34,951 bases of DNA. Origin: an uncultured Prevotella sp. Lineage in GTDB: Bacteria > Bacteroidota > Bacteroidia > Bacteroidales > Bacteroidaceae. Below, piece by piece: positions 7,141 to 15,200 of this stretch. Numbering within the stretch: the stretch's first letter is position 1; the number at the start of each line of letters is the position of its first letter. The translations under genes were made by a program, and so were the position numbers. Under the pieces are notes generated by a model. The model saw only the letters and a list, made by a program, of their open reading frames with translations. It had not been told where the DNA came from and did no database searches. Location of the stretch: contig CAKQEI010000018.1 of the NCBI GenBank assembly GCA_934230115.1, forward strand, positions 1-34,951. The letters are read 5' to 3'.

Positions 7141-8025
7141 TTATAAGTTTGTTATTTGTTCTTTGCTCAATCCCGTGAATAATGCTACGTCATCCACAGT
7201 CAATCCTTTAGCAAGCATTCTTTTAGCAGATTCTTGCTTTTGTTTTTCAATTCCTTGTTCAATTCCTTGTTCAATTCCCTTTTCAATTCCTTGTTTTATT
7301 CCTTGCTCGAAACCTTCATGGAAACTGTCTTGTTGAAGGGTCTTCTCAGTGCGTACTGTGTCCCAAAACTTGTCATAGGCACGCAGTTCATCTTCCGTGA
7401 AAGCTGTTATCTCCACCTCTTCAAGAGCTTTGTTTGTATCTGGATTTTCGAGAAGTTCCATTGGGGCTTCCTTTGTATTGGAATTAATCTCCGTAAGGAA
7501 TCTTAGCCACAGCACAGCCATACGTTTCTCCGTTATGGACTTAGGTGTGAACTTAGGCAATTCGATGAATGTGAAATGCAATCCCTCTATGATACGGTCG
7601 CTATGGCGGTCGTGTACTATCTTATAGTCGTGTCTGTATTCATTCTCCTCTGGCTCAAACTTATCGTTAACGAGGTTTAGAGAATACACAGGTCGTAGCT
7701 CGCGGTAGTGTCCATTCTTTTTTGCTTGTGTCACATATAGTTTTGAGGCGTTGAACAATACACGCTGTTTAAACGATGTTGTCCATTCCATTTGCATCTC
7801 TACGCAGAACTTACGTCCGCGAATATCTTCGCAAAGAACATCCACAATAGAATTCTTGTGCTCGTATAGTTCTGGCACAAGTTCGCTTTGCAGATATTCC
7901 ACGCTTTCAATTTGCTCATCGTCATCAAGCGGTAGTAAAGCGTTAAGCAAACTCATGAGCAAATCGGGGTGTTTGCCGAAAACTTTCTTGAAGGTTAGGT
8001 CGGCTTTGGGGTCAAGATATTTCAT
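7141..8025 (-). CDS. Rpn/PD-(D/E)XK nuclease family transposase-like protein
   Basis: A 294-residue member of the Rpn family (PDDEXK_2, often annotated as a putative transposase or recombination-promoting nuclease). The N-terminus MKYLDPKADLTFKKVFG is the family's hallmark. The nuclease core shows Asp62 in SIVDVLCED, then Glu76 and Gln78 in KFCVEMQ, matching the D...ExQ variant. The C-terminal part has a run of GIEQ/GIEK units encoded by a 12-bp DNA repeat (7246-7305), ending in a short helix-turn-helix-like tail (LTVDDVALFTGLSKEQI). Known Rpn proteins cut DNA and can raise RecA-independent recombination or act in phage defence; the role here is not shown by context. A -7 box lies at 8061-8054 leftward. 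Confidence 0.85.
   Translation of the reverse strand: MKYLDPKADLTFKKVFGKHPDLLMSLLNALLPLDDDEQIESVEYLQSELVPELYEHKNSIVDVLCEDIRGRKFCVEMQMEWTTSFKQRVLFNASKLYVTQAKKNGHYRELRPVYSLNLVNDKFEPEENEYRHDYKIVHDRHSDRIIEGLHFTFIELPKFTPKSITEKRMAVLWLRFLTEINSNTKEAPMELLENPDTNKALEEVEITAFTEDELRAYDKFWDTVRTEKTLQQDSFHEGFEQGIKQGIEKGIEQGIEQGIEKQKQESAKRMLAKGLTVDDVALFTGLSKEQITNL
7246..7305 (-). repeat. Five 12-bp tandem repeats inside the Rpn gene
   Basis: Units based on TTCAATTCCTTG begin at 7246, 7258, 7270, 7282 and 7294 (plus-strand reading; the third and fifth are degenerate). On the coding strand each unit gives four residues (QGIE/KGIE/QGIK). The length is a multiple of three, so gain or loss of units lengthens or shortens the protein without a frameshift. 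Confidence 0.85.
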
Positions 8026-8053
8026 AGTTATGCTATTACAATAAAATAATGCA

Positions 8054-8061
8054 CAAAGTTA
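8054..8061 (-). promoter_or_regulatory. -7 box of the Rpn gene
   Basis: Leftward TAACTTTG (8061-8054), 29 bp before the start codon at 8025. No convincing TTTG was found 19-21 bp upstream, so only the -7 element is supported. Confidence 0.45.
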
Positions 8062-8094
8062 CGTTTTTTTTCACAAATAATGGGATTTTTTTCT

Positions 8095-8102
8095 TACATT
8101 TG
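8095..8102 (+). promoter_or_regulatory. -7 box of the PNGase F-like gene
   Basis: TACATTTG (8095-8102), 64 bp before the ATG at 8167. No clear -33 box. The two divergent -7 boxes lie only about 33 bp apart, so the Rpn and PNGase F promoters may share upstream DNA. Confidence 0.45.
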
Positions 8103-8166
8103 TAATCAATTATAGAAACTTAAAAACTTCAGTCAACATTTTAATAAATCATTTATACTTAAATTT

Positions 8167-9408
8167 ATGAAGAATTTAATTATAGCAATGTCTTTGCTAT
8201 TTTCTTTGTCCTCCACAGCTGCCAACCACAAGGAGTATGCAGCTAAGGGAAACACAACAATAACAGTGTTTAATAAGGAGAATATTCATTTCGACCCAGT
8301 GAAGCTTGAAGGCTACAATGCTGCGGATGCCGACGGTGTGATACGTCTTGTGAATGGCCGTATAATCTTGAAGAAGATTCAGGTGCCTCAATATGAACGC
8401 AATGTCAAGGTTTATATCAAGACAACTGTGGCTTCCAATGGCGACCGTTGGGACAAGTCGGGCTCTGTGTTTGTGTTGCCTCGCAAGTCTGCCATAAATC
8501 TCTTGTCAATAGCTCAGGGCAAGAACAAGTTTCCTGCCATCGACTCTTTGAAGCTTGAGAAGTTGGTTGGTGTTGTTGCTGGCAAGGATTATAAGCCTAC
8601 AGTAGAGCTTATGCGCTTCATGACACCGTTTGGCGTGGGCTACTATAGCGACAAAGACAATGCCTTGTCGTCGAAGCGTCGTCCTGTTTACATTCCCAAG
8701 TGGGCTGACTGTGTGGAATGGCAGCAGGACATCACCGACAGATATTCAGAACTTGAGGGTGAGGCTTACGTAGGCGTATACATCGACACATGGACAGAGC
8801 AGGGTTATCTGGCAAGTGTTGAGTTGCAGTTTAAGGAAAGTCCTATAAGCTGCGACCGTATGACACGCACTGAGGTATTGCCACTCATCAACACTGTCTA
8901 TTACATCGGTCAGGAATATCCCGACATCTTTGCACGCAAGCCTATCACTACAGATTTCACCCTGCCTAAAGGTGCCAAGAATGTGCGATTGAAATATATT
9001 GTCACAGGTCATGGCGGACACAACGGTGGTGATGAGTTTGTACAGAAAGAGAATATATTGTCTGTTGACAACAAGGTTGTCTATCGTTTTATTCCTTGGC
9101 GTGACGACTGTGCTTCCTTCCGCCGTTTCAATCCTGGCACTGGTGTATGGCTTGAGAAACGTGTTGCCTCGTATATAGGAGAGGATGGTGAATATACAGA
9201 GAAGGAAATAGAGGAGCCAGTAGGATCATCCGACTTCTCACGTTCCAACTGGTGTCCTGGCAGCGATGTTATGCCTGAAGAGGTGAAGCTTGAAGGAATC
9301 ACAGCGGGCAAGCATACCTTCACTGTTGACATTCCTAAGGCACAGGCTGTAGATGGAAACAAGCTTAACCACTGGTTGGTGTCTGCTTATCTCGTATGGG
9401 ATTACTAA
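8167..9408 (+). CDS. Secreted PNGase F-type peptide-N-glycosidase
   Basis: A 413-residue exported protein with a signal peptide (residues 1-19, cleavage near STAA/NHKEY) and the two jelly-roll domains of PNGase F, the amidase that removes N-linked glycans from asparagine. Recognisable matches to Elizabethkingia PNGase F are [11 protein letters not shown] (93-103), [12 protein letters not shown] (147-158), YIDTW (205-209), [13 protein letters not shown] (279-291) and NWCPG (361-365). By that alignment the catalytic Asp60 corresponds to Asp96 and Glu206 to Glu290, while Glu118 is replaced by Asp207. One of the three PNGase F disulfides appears kept (Cys315/Cys363). About 25-30 extra residues lie between VFVLP and ELMRF. 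It likely deglycosylates host or dietary glycoproteins. Convergent with the efflux operon. Confidence 0.8.
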   Translation: MKNLIIAMSLLFSLSSTAANHKEYAAKGNTTITVFNKENIHFDPVKLEGYNAADADGVIRLVNGRIILKKIQVPQYERNVKVYIKTTVASNGDRWDKSGSVFVLPRKSAINLLSIAQGKNKFPAIDSLKLEKLVGVVAGKDYKPTVELMRFMTPFGVGYYSDKDNALSSKRRPVYIPKWADCVEWQQDITDRYSELEGEAYVGVYIDTWTEQGYLASVELQFKESPISCDRMTRTEVLPLINTVYYIGQEYPDIFARKPITTDFTLPKGAKNVRLKYIVTGHGGHNGGDEFVQKENILSVDNKVVYRFIPWRDDCASFRRFNPGTGVWLEKRVASYIGEDGEYTEKEIEEPVGSSDFSRSNWCPGSDVMPEEVKLEGITAGKHTFTVDIPKAQAVDGNKLNHWLVSAYLVWDY

Positions 9409-9475
9409 AAAGAGGAAGCGACAATGCCGGAAGTTATAAAGAGATAATAAATAAAGTATAAACATACAATACATT

Positions 9476-9522
9476 AAAACCCTTAAACAACCTCGCATGG
9501 CAAGAGGTTGTTTAAGGGTTTT
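9476..9522. terminator. Bidirectional terminator between PNGase F-like gene and macB
   Basis: A perfect 19-bp stem (9476-9494 with 9504-9522) with A-rich and T-rich ends and a 9-nt loop GCATGGCAA. The arms end in AAAA and TTTT, so it can stop both convergent transcripts. Confidence 0.88.
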
Positions 9523-9533
9523 ATGTCTTTTGC

Positions 9534-10775
9534 TTATTCGTATCTGATAGCTTCTATCGGGTCGAGTTGTGCTGCCTTCTTGGCAGGATACCAACCGAAG
9601 AACACTCCAGTGAATGTACAAACAGCAAAGCTCATGATGATACTCCAAGGCTGTATGTAGATAGGCCAGTGGGCAATGAACTTTACTGCGTATGATGCTC
9701 CTACACCAAGTCCCACACCTATCAGTCCGCCAGTGACACTGAGCAGGATAGCCTCTATAAGGAATTGGTTGAGGATATCAATGCCACGTGCGCCTACCGA
9801 CATACGCAAGCCTATCTCGCGTGTGCGTTCTGTGACGCTCACATACATGATGTTCATAATGCCTATACCACCCACGATGAGCGATATGCCAGCCACACAA
9901 CCCAAGAGGATTGTCATCATGTCGGTAGTAGAGTTCATCATGCTTGCAAGCTCCTCTTGCGAGCGGATGTTGAAATCATCATCGTCGGCAGCCTGAGTGT
10001 CGGTAGCATCCTTAAGTTTGTGGTTGCGTCGCAACACTTCGGTTATCTCGTCGATAGCCTTGCTTGTCAGGTCTTCTGTTATAGCCGAGCATGTGATGCC
10101 GCCAAGATAAGTTTGTGCCTTGATACGTTTCATCACCGTTGTGTATGGAGCAAGCACAAGGTCGTCCTGGTCCATACCCATGGAGTTGTAACCTTTCTTC
10201 TTCAATACACCTATTACACGGAACGGAATAGAGTTGAAACGCACAACCTTGCCTACAGGGTCTGAACCGTCGGGGAAGAGGTTGTCAACAACAGTTTGTC
10301 CGAGTATGCACACCTTGGCACTTGCCTTGATGTCGGCATCGGTAAACATCTCGCCTTCTTCCACTGATAGTTGTCGTATGTCGAGATAGTCCTGGTTTAC
10401 GCCATATATGCTCGACGGTGTGTTGTTGTTGCCGTAAATCCACTGTCCGCTGCTGTTCACAGTAGGGCTTATGCCCTTGATGAAGTTGCACTCATCCTTT
10501 ATCGACTGATAGTCGGTCAGTTTAAGTGTCTCCATAGATGATGCGTCCTGCCTTACACCACCCGGACCGCGGTCGGCACCAGGACTTATCATAATCATGT
10601 TGGAGCCCATCTCTGCAATGTTAGCCTGTATGCTCTTCTTCGAACCCTGACCTATGGCAAGCATCGTGATGACCGAAGCCACACCGATGATAATGCCAAG
10701 CGCGGTGAGGAATGAGCGCAACTTATTGGCGGCGATTGCGCGTAGGGCTATCTTTAAAAGATTGCTATAATTCAT
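9534..10775 (-). CDS. MacB-like ABC transporter permease
   Basis: A 413-residue inner-membrane permease of the MacB/FtsX type. Four membrane segments are expected: one near the N-terminus (LRSFLTALGIIIGVASVITMLAIGQGS, about 19-45) and three in the C-terminal FtsX domain (about 285-400, including MMTILLGCVAGISLIVGGIGIMNI and FLIEAILLSVTGGLIGVG). The large extracytoplasmic MacB_PCD domain lies between. The motif VTERTREIGLRMSVGARG is a typical coupling segment to the ATPase. In E. coli MacB the ATPase and permease are fused; here they are separate genes 22 bp apart. It forms a tripartite exporter with the adaptor and TolC-like protein encoded just upstream. Substrate unknown (drug, peptide or lipid). 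Confidence 0.9.
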   Translation of the reverse strand: MNYSNLLKIALRAIAANKLRSFLTALGIIIGVASVITMLAIGQGSKKSIQANIAEMGSNMIMISPGADRGPGGVRQDASSMETLKLTDYQSIKDECNFIKGISPTVNSSGQWIYGNNNTPSSIYGVNQDYLDIRQLSVEEGEMFTDADIKASAKVCILGQTVVDNLFPDGSDPVGKVVRFNSIPFRVIGVLKKKGYNSMGMDQDDLVLAPYTTVMKRIKAQTYLGGITCSAITEDLTSKAIDEITEVLRRNHKLKDATDTQAADDDDFNIRSQEELASMMNSTTDMMTILLGCVAGISLIVGGIGIMNIMYVSVTERTREIGLRMSVGARGIDILNQFLIEAILLSVTGGLIGVGLGVGASYAVKFIAHWPIYIQPWSIIMSFAVCTFTGVFFGWYPAKKAAQLDPIEAIRYE

Positions 10776-10797
10776 TTTGGTAATTTAAATATTCTTG

Positions 10798-11550
10798 TTA
10801 CTCATCCGAGTTAGCCGGCAGCGCCGCCAGTCCGTCGGCAGCCGATAGGATGTTATGGTTATACTCATCGCTTATCACACGTCCGTCGCGCAGCATTATG
10901 TTGCGTGAGGAATAGTTGGCTATGTCGGGATTGTGGGTTACGAAGATGATGGTGCGTCCTGCGGCATGAAGCTTTTGGAAGAGGATGAGAATCTCAAACG
11001 ATGTACGTGTGTCGAGGTTACCGGTTGCCTCGTCAGCGAGAATCACAGCAGGATCATTGACCAATGCACGGGCAATAGCCACGCGCTGCATCTGTCCACC
11101 CGACATCTGGTTTGACTTATGATATAGTCGCTCACCCAGTCCCACAGCCTGCAAAGCCTTTATTGCTCGTTCCTCGCGTTCCTTGGCACTTACAGCTGCA
11201 TTATACATCAGTGGCAGCTCTACATTCTCTACGCTTGTGGTCTTAGGCAAGAGGTTGTAGTTCTGAAAGATGAATCCAATCTTGCGGTTGCGCAGTACGG
11301 CACGTTGCGATTTCGACATCTTTCTTACCGACACTCCGTCGAGATAGTATTCGCCAGTGCTTGGTGTGTCGAGACATCCAAGTTGGTTGAGCAGGGTAGA
11401 CTTTCCCGAGCCTGACTTACCCATAATGGTCACAAATTCTCCCTCGTATATCTTGAACGACACTCCGCGCAGCGCATGCACGGTCTCATCGCCCACAAGG
11501 AAATCGCGCTTAACGTTGTCGAGTTCTATTACTACTTTCTTTTCGTCCAT
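10798..11550 (-). CDS. MacB/LolD-type ABC transporter ATP-binding protein
   Basis: A 250-residue cytoplasmic ATPase that powers the MacB-like permease. Walker [10 protein letters not shown] (44-52), ABC signature MSGGQ (149-153), Walker B VILADE (Asp173-Glu174) and the H-loop His206 (FVTHNPD) are all intact. The open frame extends upstream to 11730, but that would overlap the adaptor gene and add residues without ABC similarity. The start at 11550 ([17 protein letters not shown]) gives the normal family length. The 91-bp gap to the adaptor gene contains a strong hairpin (11591-11625). Confidence 0.93.
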   Translation of the reverse strand: MDEKKVVIELDNVKRDFLVGDETVHALRGVSFKIYEGEFVTIMGKSGSGKSTLLNQLGCLDTPSTGEYYLDGVSVRKMSKSQRAVLRNRKIGFIFQNYNLLPKTTSVENVELPLMYNAAVSAKEREERAIKALQAVGLGERLYHKSNQMSGGQMQRVAIARALVNDPAVILADEATGNLDTRTSFEILILFQKLHAAGRTIIFVTHNPDIANYSSRNIMLRDGRVISDEYNHNILSAADGLAALPANSDE

Positions 11551-11590
11551 AATTGAAATTTGTTTGATTGAAAACTGGAGTTTAGTTGAA

Positions 11591-11625
11591 GAGGGTGTGT
11601 CAATAAAGCCAAGTGATACACCCTC
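11591..11625 (-). promoter_or_regulatory. Intercistronic hairpin in the efflux operon
   Basis: A 12-bp stem (11591-11602 with 11614-11625, core GAGGGTGT/ACACCCTC, one G-T wobble) with an 11-nt loop, between the adaptor stop and the ATPase start. No T-run follows on the transcribed strand, so it is unlikely to be a full terminator; it may be an RNA-processing or stability element. Confidence 0.5.
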
Positions 11626-11641
11626 ATTTTCAATCTGCAAT

Positions 11642-12832
11642 TTATTTCTTCTTGTTCCTTCCCGGAGGACCTGGTGCGAACGGACTGCTCTCACCTCCAG
11701 CGTTAGCTTTGGCGTCATCCTGCTCGCCACCCGTAATATTGAGGCCAGTAATAACCTTTACACCAGCAGAGATGCCGTTAAGAATCTGGGTGTTAGTGCC
11801 ATCTGTCATGCCGATATTCACCTTATGAGCCACGATATTGTTGCCCTCAATAGTCCACACCTTATTCTTGGCATTGCCCGTCTGGTCTACAATCTTCATC
11901 TTGCCTACGGTCTCCTTCTGTGGAGTGAATCGCAGAGCCTTCGACTGTACAGAGAGCACACCCTTGCGCTCGGCTGTATAGATTGTGACATTGGCCGTAA
12001 GACCCGGTTTGAGCTTAAGGTCGGCGTTGGGAGCTGATATTACAACCTCGTAGGTCACAACGTTGTTGTTGGTTGTAGCCTCCTGACGCACCTGCTTAAC
12101 AGTTCCCTCAAAAGTGTCGTCTGGATAGGCGTCAACAGTGAACGATACGCGCTCACCTTCCTTAACGTCGCCTATGTCAGCCTCATCGACATCAGCAACA
12201 ACCTGCATGTTGGTAAGGTCCTGGGCTATGGTGAAAAGTTCAGGAGTAGAGAAGCTTGCGGCAACAGTCTGTCCTTCTTCTACCGACTTTGAGAGCACAA
12301 CACCGTCAATAGGCGATGTGATAGTGGCATAGCCGAGGTTGGTTTGTGCGCGCTGCACCTCTTCCTTGGCTGAGGCTACCTGCTCCTTTGCTTGTGTGTA
12401 GGACAATTTAGCGTTGTCGAAGTCATCGGCAGCCACAAGTCCCTTCTGATAAAGAGTCTTGTAGCGGTTGAAGTTGGCTGTCTGATAGTTGAGTTGGCTC
12501 TGTGCTGTTGCGAGCTGTGTCTTGGCTGTGTTGAGCTGACTCATGAGGTTGGTCTTGTCGAGTTCGGCAATCACCTGACCCTTCTTCACCACAGAGTTGT
12601 AGTCAACATAAAGCTTGCTCACAATACCACTCACCTGAGTACCCACTGTAACCGAGGTTACAGGCTCGATGGTACCCGTGGCGGTGATACTGTTCATAAT
12701 GTTTGCCGGAGCCACAGCAGCCGTGTCAAACGAAATCTGTTGTTCTTTCTTGCCGCCCGACAATGCCCAAGCGGCAATGGCTATTACGATGACAACAGCC
12801 ACCAATAGCCATAGCTTACTTAATTTTTTCAT
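11642..12832 (-). CDS. MacA-like periplasmic adaptor (HlyD/MFP family)
   Basis: A 396-residue membrane fusion protein that links the inner-membrane ABC permease to the TolC-like channel. It has an N-terminal membrane anchor (about 7-25), a split lipoyl domain (SVTVGTQVSGIVSKLYVDYNSVVKKGQVIAELD, then ATITSPIDGVVLS), an alpha-helical hairpin between them (about 97-175, rich in Gln/Ala/Lys heptads), a beta-barrel (VVADVDEADIGDVKEGERVSF) and a membrane-proximal domain. The C-terminus ends with a short Pro/Gly/Lys tail (PFAPGPPGRNKKK) that is outside the conserved fold. It sits 28 bp after the outer-membrane gene. Confidence 0.92.
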   Translation of the reverse strand: MKKLSKLWLLVAVVIVIAIAAWALSGGKKEQQISFDTAAVAPANIMNSITATGTIEPVTSVTVGTQVSGIVSKLYVDYNSVVKKGQVIAELDKTNLMSQLNTAKTQLATAQSQLNYQTANFNRYKTLYQKGLVAADDFDNAKLSYTQAKEQVASAKEEVQRAQTNLGYATITSPIDGVVLSKSVEEGQTVAASFSTPELFTIAQDLTNMQVVADVDEADIGDVKEGERVSFTVDAYPDDTFEGTVKQVRQEATTNNNVVTYEVVISAPNADLKLKPGLTANVTIYTAERKGVLSVQSKALRFTPQKETVGKMKIVDQTGNAKNKVWTIEGNNIVAHKVNIGMTDGTNTQILNGISAGVKVITGLNITGGEQDDAKANAGGESSPFAPGPPGRNKKK

Positions 12833-12860
12833 CTCTCTTACTTATCTCTAATTATATTAT

Positions 12861-14204
12861 TTACTTAATTTCTCCTGTCTTGTAGAATTCCAACATATTA
12901 AGGTTGAGTATCGCGAGATATTTGCTCTGCAATTCGTTTTGCTGTGCCTGTAGCAGGTTGTTCTTGCCAGTCATCAGCTCAACAATGTTCTTAAGGCCCT
13001 GCTTGAACTGTTCCGACAGAAGTTCATAGCTTGCCTGTGCGCTTTCTGTTGACACCTGAGCTGCCTTAAACTTGTTTTGGTTTGTCACAGCCTGTAGCCA
13101 ATAGTTCTCCACGGTAGAGTAGAGTGTGGTCTGCTTGTCTTGCAAGTCGAGCAGATAACTCTGTTTCTGTATCATTGCCTTGTTTACAGCCGTCTTTGTC
13201 TGGCGGTTGTCAAATAGTGGTATGCTTATGGTCACACCGCCACCAAACGTTAGGTTGTTCTTGAGCTGAGTGCCCCAAGCGTTGTTGCTCATGGATGATG
13301 TGTTGGTCGACAGACCAGCATTGAGACCTATGCTTGGCATTTTGCCAGCCTTGGCAATCTTGACGCTCAGGTCGCTGCTCTCTATACCAAGCTTAGCGTT
13401 CTTTATCTCCGGACGCTGCTCGAGCGATGTTGTATACACATCATTTAGTGCAGGCACTTCCTTGAGAGCCATCTCGTCGGTGGTTGAAGGAATGGTGACG
13501 TCGAACTCCTCATTGTCGGCAATCTGCAGCAACTGCTTAAGCTGGCGCTTGTAGTTGCGCAAGTTGCTCTCTGCCTCCACGATGCTGTATTCGTCTTGAG
13601 CGCGTTGAGCCGTGAGTTGTGCGAGGTCTGCCTTGCTCATCTTTCCAACACTAACCATTGTCTTGCCACGTTCCTCGTTAGTTTGGCTTGTCTTCAGGCT
13701 CTCTTTAGTCACTGATATAGCTTCGTTGGAATAAAGAATCTGAACATAAAGCTGTGCAATCTGTTCCAAAATGTTGTTGGCAGTTGTGGCAGAGTCAAGT
13801 TGAGCCTGCTGGGCGGTGAGCTTGTTGAGCTTCACGGTGTTCTGCTTTTTGTTGCCGTCCCATACTGTCCAGTTGCCGCTGAGCGAGTAGGAGCCGTTGT
13901 AATACACCTTGTCAACACTCGCCTGCACCTTATTGCCAGCAATCATTGCCGAGCCTTGCTCAGGCCAAGGGTTGTAGCTCACGTTCTGCGATGTCGACAG
14001 GCTTAGTGATGGCAGCAAAGCCGACTGGCTCTGCTTCACATCTTCAAGAGCGGAATATTCCTGAAGTTTGGCTTTCTGAAGTTGGATGTTGTTGGCGAGT
14101 GCATAGTCGATGCAATCCTTTAGCGACCATTGTCGTGCCATACATTCCGTAGACATTGACAGCAGGAAGAGTCCTGCCAGGCAAGTCATCCCAATCTTTC
14201 TCAT
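12861..14204 (-). CDS. TolC-family outer-membrane efflux protein
   Basis: A 447-residue outer-membrane channel of the OEP/TolC family, the exit duct of the tripartite exporter. The signal peptide is MRKIGMTCLAGLFLLSMSTECMA; the mature protein starts with RQWSLKDCIDYALANNIQLQKAKL, the usual OEP beginning. Two OEP repeats with long helices (KADLAQLTAQRAQDEYSIVEAE and a second set near QKQSYLLDLQDKQTTLYSTVENYW) follow. The open frame continues upstream to 14354, but those 50 residues are basic and not signal-like, so the start at 14204 is preferred. First gene of the OMF-adaptor-ATPase-permease operon. I could not identify a convincing consensus promoter in the 201-bp gap behind it. Confidence 0.9.
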   Translation of the reverse strand: MRKIGMTCLAGLFLLSMSTECMARQWSLKDCIDYALANNIQLQKAKLQEYSALEDVKQSQSALLPSLSLSTSQNVSYNPWPEQGSAMIAGNKVQASVDKVYYNGSYSLSGNWTVWDGNKKQNTVKLNKLTAQQAQLDSATTANNILEQIAQLYVQILYSNEAISVTKESLKTSQTNEERGKTMVSVGKMSKADLAQLTAQRAQDEYSIVEAESNLRNYKRQLKQLLQIADNEEFDVTIPSTTDEMALKEVPALNDVYTTSLEQRPEIKNAKLGIESSDLSVKIAKAGKMPSIGLNAGLSTNTSSMSNNAWGTQLKNNLTFGGGVTISIPLFDNRQTKTAVNKAMIQKQSYLLDLQDKQTTLYSTVENYWLQAVTNQNKFKAAQVSTESAQASYELLSEQFKQGLKNIVELMTGKNNLLQAQQNELQSKYLAILNLNMLEFYKTGEIK

Positions 14205-14362
14205 AATCAAATAGTGTTTTGTTAATGTTTTCTGAATCCTAATTTTTTTATATACTCTCTCTCTTTGTCTTTCTCTGGTTATTTGATGTAAAATAGTAGG
14301 GAAATGTTTATTGAGAGATGTATATATTAACAAACGTTTTGGTTTTCTAAACATTTATTTAC

Positions 14363-14391
14363 AAAAAAGCCCCTCCCTGCATGGGGAGAGG
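14363..14391 (-). terminator. Intrinsic terminator of ribE
   Basis: Read leftward, CCTCTCCC (14391-14384) pairs with GGGAGGGG (14377-14370) in an 8-bp stem with one G-U pair and a 6-nt loop. It is followed by C and a run of six T (14368-14363). It lies 15 bp past the ribE stop and separates ribE from the efflux operon. Confidence 0.8.
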
Positions 14392-14405
14392 TTGTGATAT
14401 TTTGT

Positions 14406-15008
14406 TTATTTCAGCTGCTGCAAACGAGCGATATACTTGCCGAGAATATCAAATTCTATATTCACCGTACTGCCCACCTGAATGTTGCAGAAGTTGGTAT
14501 TGTCGTGTGTGTAAGGTATGATAGCCACTGTGAAAGAGTCCTCAGTAGGGTTGCACACCGTGAGCGACACGCCGTTAACAGTCACCGAACCCTTGTCTAC
14601 AGTGAAATATCCGCGCTCAGCCATAGCCTTGTCGAAGGCATATTTGAATGTGTAGTAGGTTGAACCGTCGGCGTCGCGCATATCCACGCATTTGGCAGTA
14701 CCGTCAACATGTCCCTGCACGATATGTCCGTCGAGTCGGCCATTCATCAGCATTGAGCGTTCTACGTTCACTTTGTCGCCCACCTTAAGGAGTCCGAGGT
14801 TAGAGCGGTCGAGAGTCTCCTTCATAGCTGTCACAGTGTAGTTGTTGTCTTCGATAGACACAACAGTAAGGCACACACCATTATGGGCAACGCTTTGGTC
14901 TATTTTCAGTTCGCTTGTGAATGAGCATGTGAGGGTGAAGTCCACATTCTCCTTGTCGTTCTTTATGGCAACGACAGTAGCCATTTCTTCTACTATACCG
15001 GAAAACAT
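14406..15008 (-). CDS. ribE: Riboflavin synthase (alpha subunit)
   Basis: A 200-residue cytoplasmic enzyme that dismutates two 6,7-dimethyl-8-ribityllumazines into riboflavin and a pyrimidine. The signature N-terminus MFSGIVEE is present, and the two lumazine-binding repeats are clear: the first carries HNGVCLTV, the second VNGVSLTV with the linking GHIVQGHVDG segment. Length matches the family (about 200). It stands alone, with its own promoter (15051-15081) and terminator (14363-14391); no other rib gene is nearby and no FMN riboswitch is visible upstream. Confidence 0.94.
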   Translation of the reverse strand: MFSGIVEEMATVVAIKNDKENVDFTLTCSFTSELKIDQSVAHNGVCLTVVSIEDNNYTVTAMKETLDRSNLGLLKVGDKVNVERSMLMNGRLDGHIVQGHVDGTAKCVDMRDADGSTYYTFKYAFDKAMAERGYFTVDKGSVTVNGVSLTVCNPTEDSFTVAIIPYTHDNTNFCNIQVGSTVNIEFDILGKYIARLQQLK

Positions 15009-15040
15009 ATTTTCAATTTTTTGTTATTAATAAAATGTAA

Positions 15041-15061
15041 TGCTAACATGCGAAGTTAGCA
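15041..15061. promoter_or_regulatory. Inverted repeat over the ribE -7 box
   Basis: TGCTAAC (15041-15047) and GTTAGCA (15055-15061) are perfect 7-bp arms separated by 7 bp. The right arm overlaps the ribE -7 box (15051-15058). The position would suit a repressor operator, or a hairpin at the 5' end of the mRNA. Confidence 0.4.
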
Positions 15062-15081
15062 TTTTTATCTCAATCGGCAAA
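15051..15081 (-). promoter_or_regulatory. Promoter of ribE
   Basis: Leftward TTTG (15081-15078), a 19-bp spacer and TAACTTCG (15058-15051). One base differs from TAnnTTTG. It is 43 bp before the start codon. Confidence 0.55.
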
Positions 15082-15165
15082 ACGTTTGCGACATTTGTTT
15101 TGCATGTAACCATAATTTGTTATTTCAAGACTTGTGTGTTGTCATGCGAGAATGCCCCAAAAACG

Positions 15166-15200
15166 AAAAGGTGCAGCGAAACATTAAGTATCGCCGCACC
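15166..15200 (-). terminator. Terminator of the candidate ncRNA
   Basis: Leftward GGTGCGGCGA (15200-15191) pairs with TCGCTGCACC (15179-15170) in a 10-bp stem with one G-U pair. TTTT follows (15169-15166). Confidence 0.75.

Noticed and set aside
7141..8025. Insertion sequence around the Rpn gene
   Set aside because: Although such proteins are often labelled transposases, no terminal inverted repeats or target duplications were seen at the gene ends.
10798..11730. 310-residue form of the ABC ATPase
   Set aside because: The extra 60 residues overlap the adaptor gene and the intercistronic hairpin, and have no ABC features; the start at 11550 fits the family.
15009..15081. FMN riboswitch upstream of ribE
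   Set aside because: The leader is only about 35-40 nt from the predicted start and lacks the conserved RFN-element blocks.
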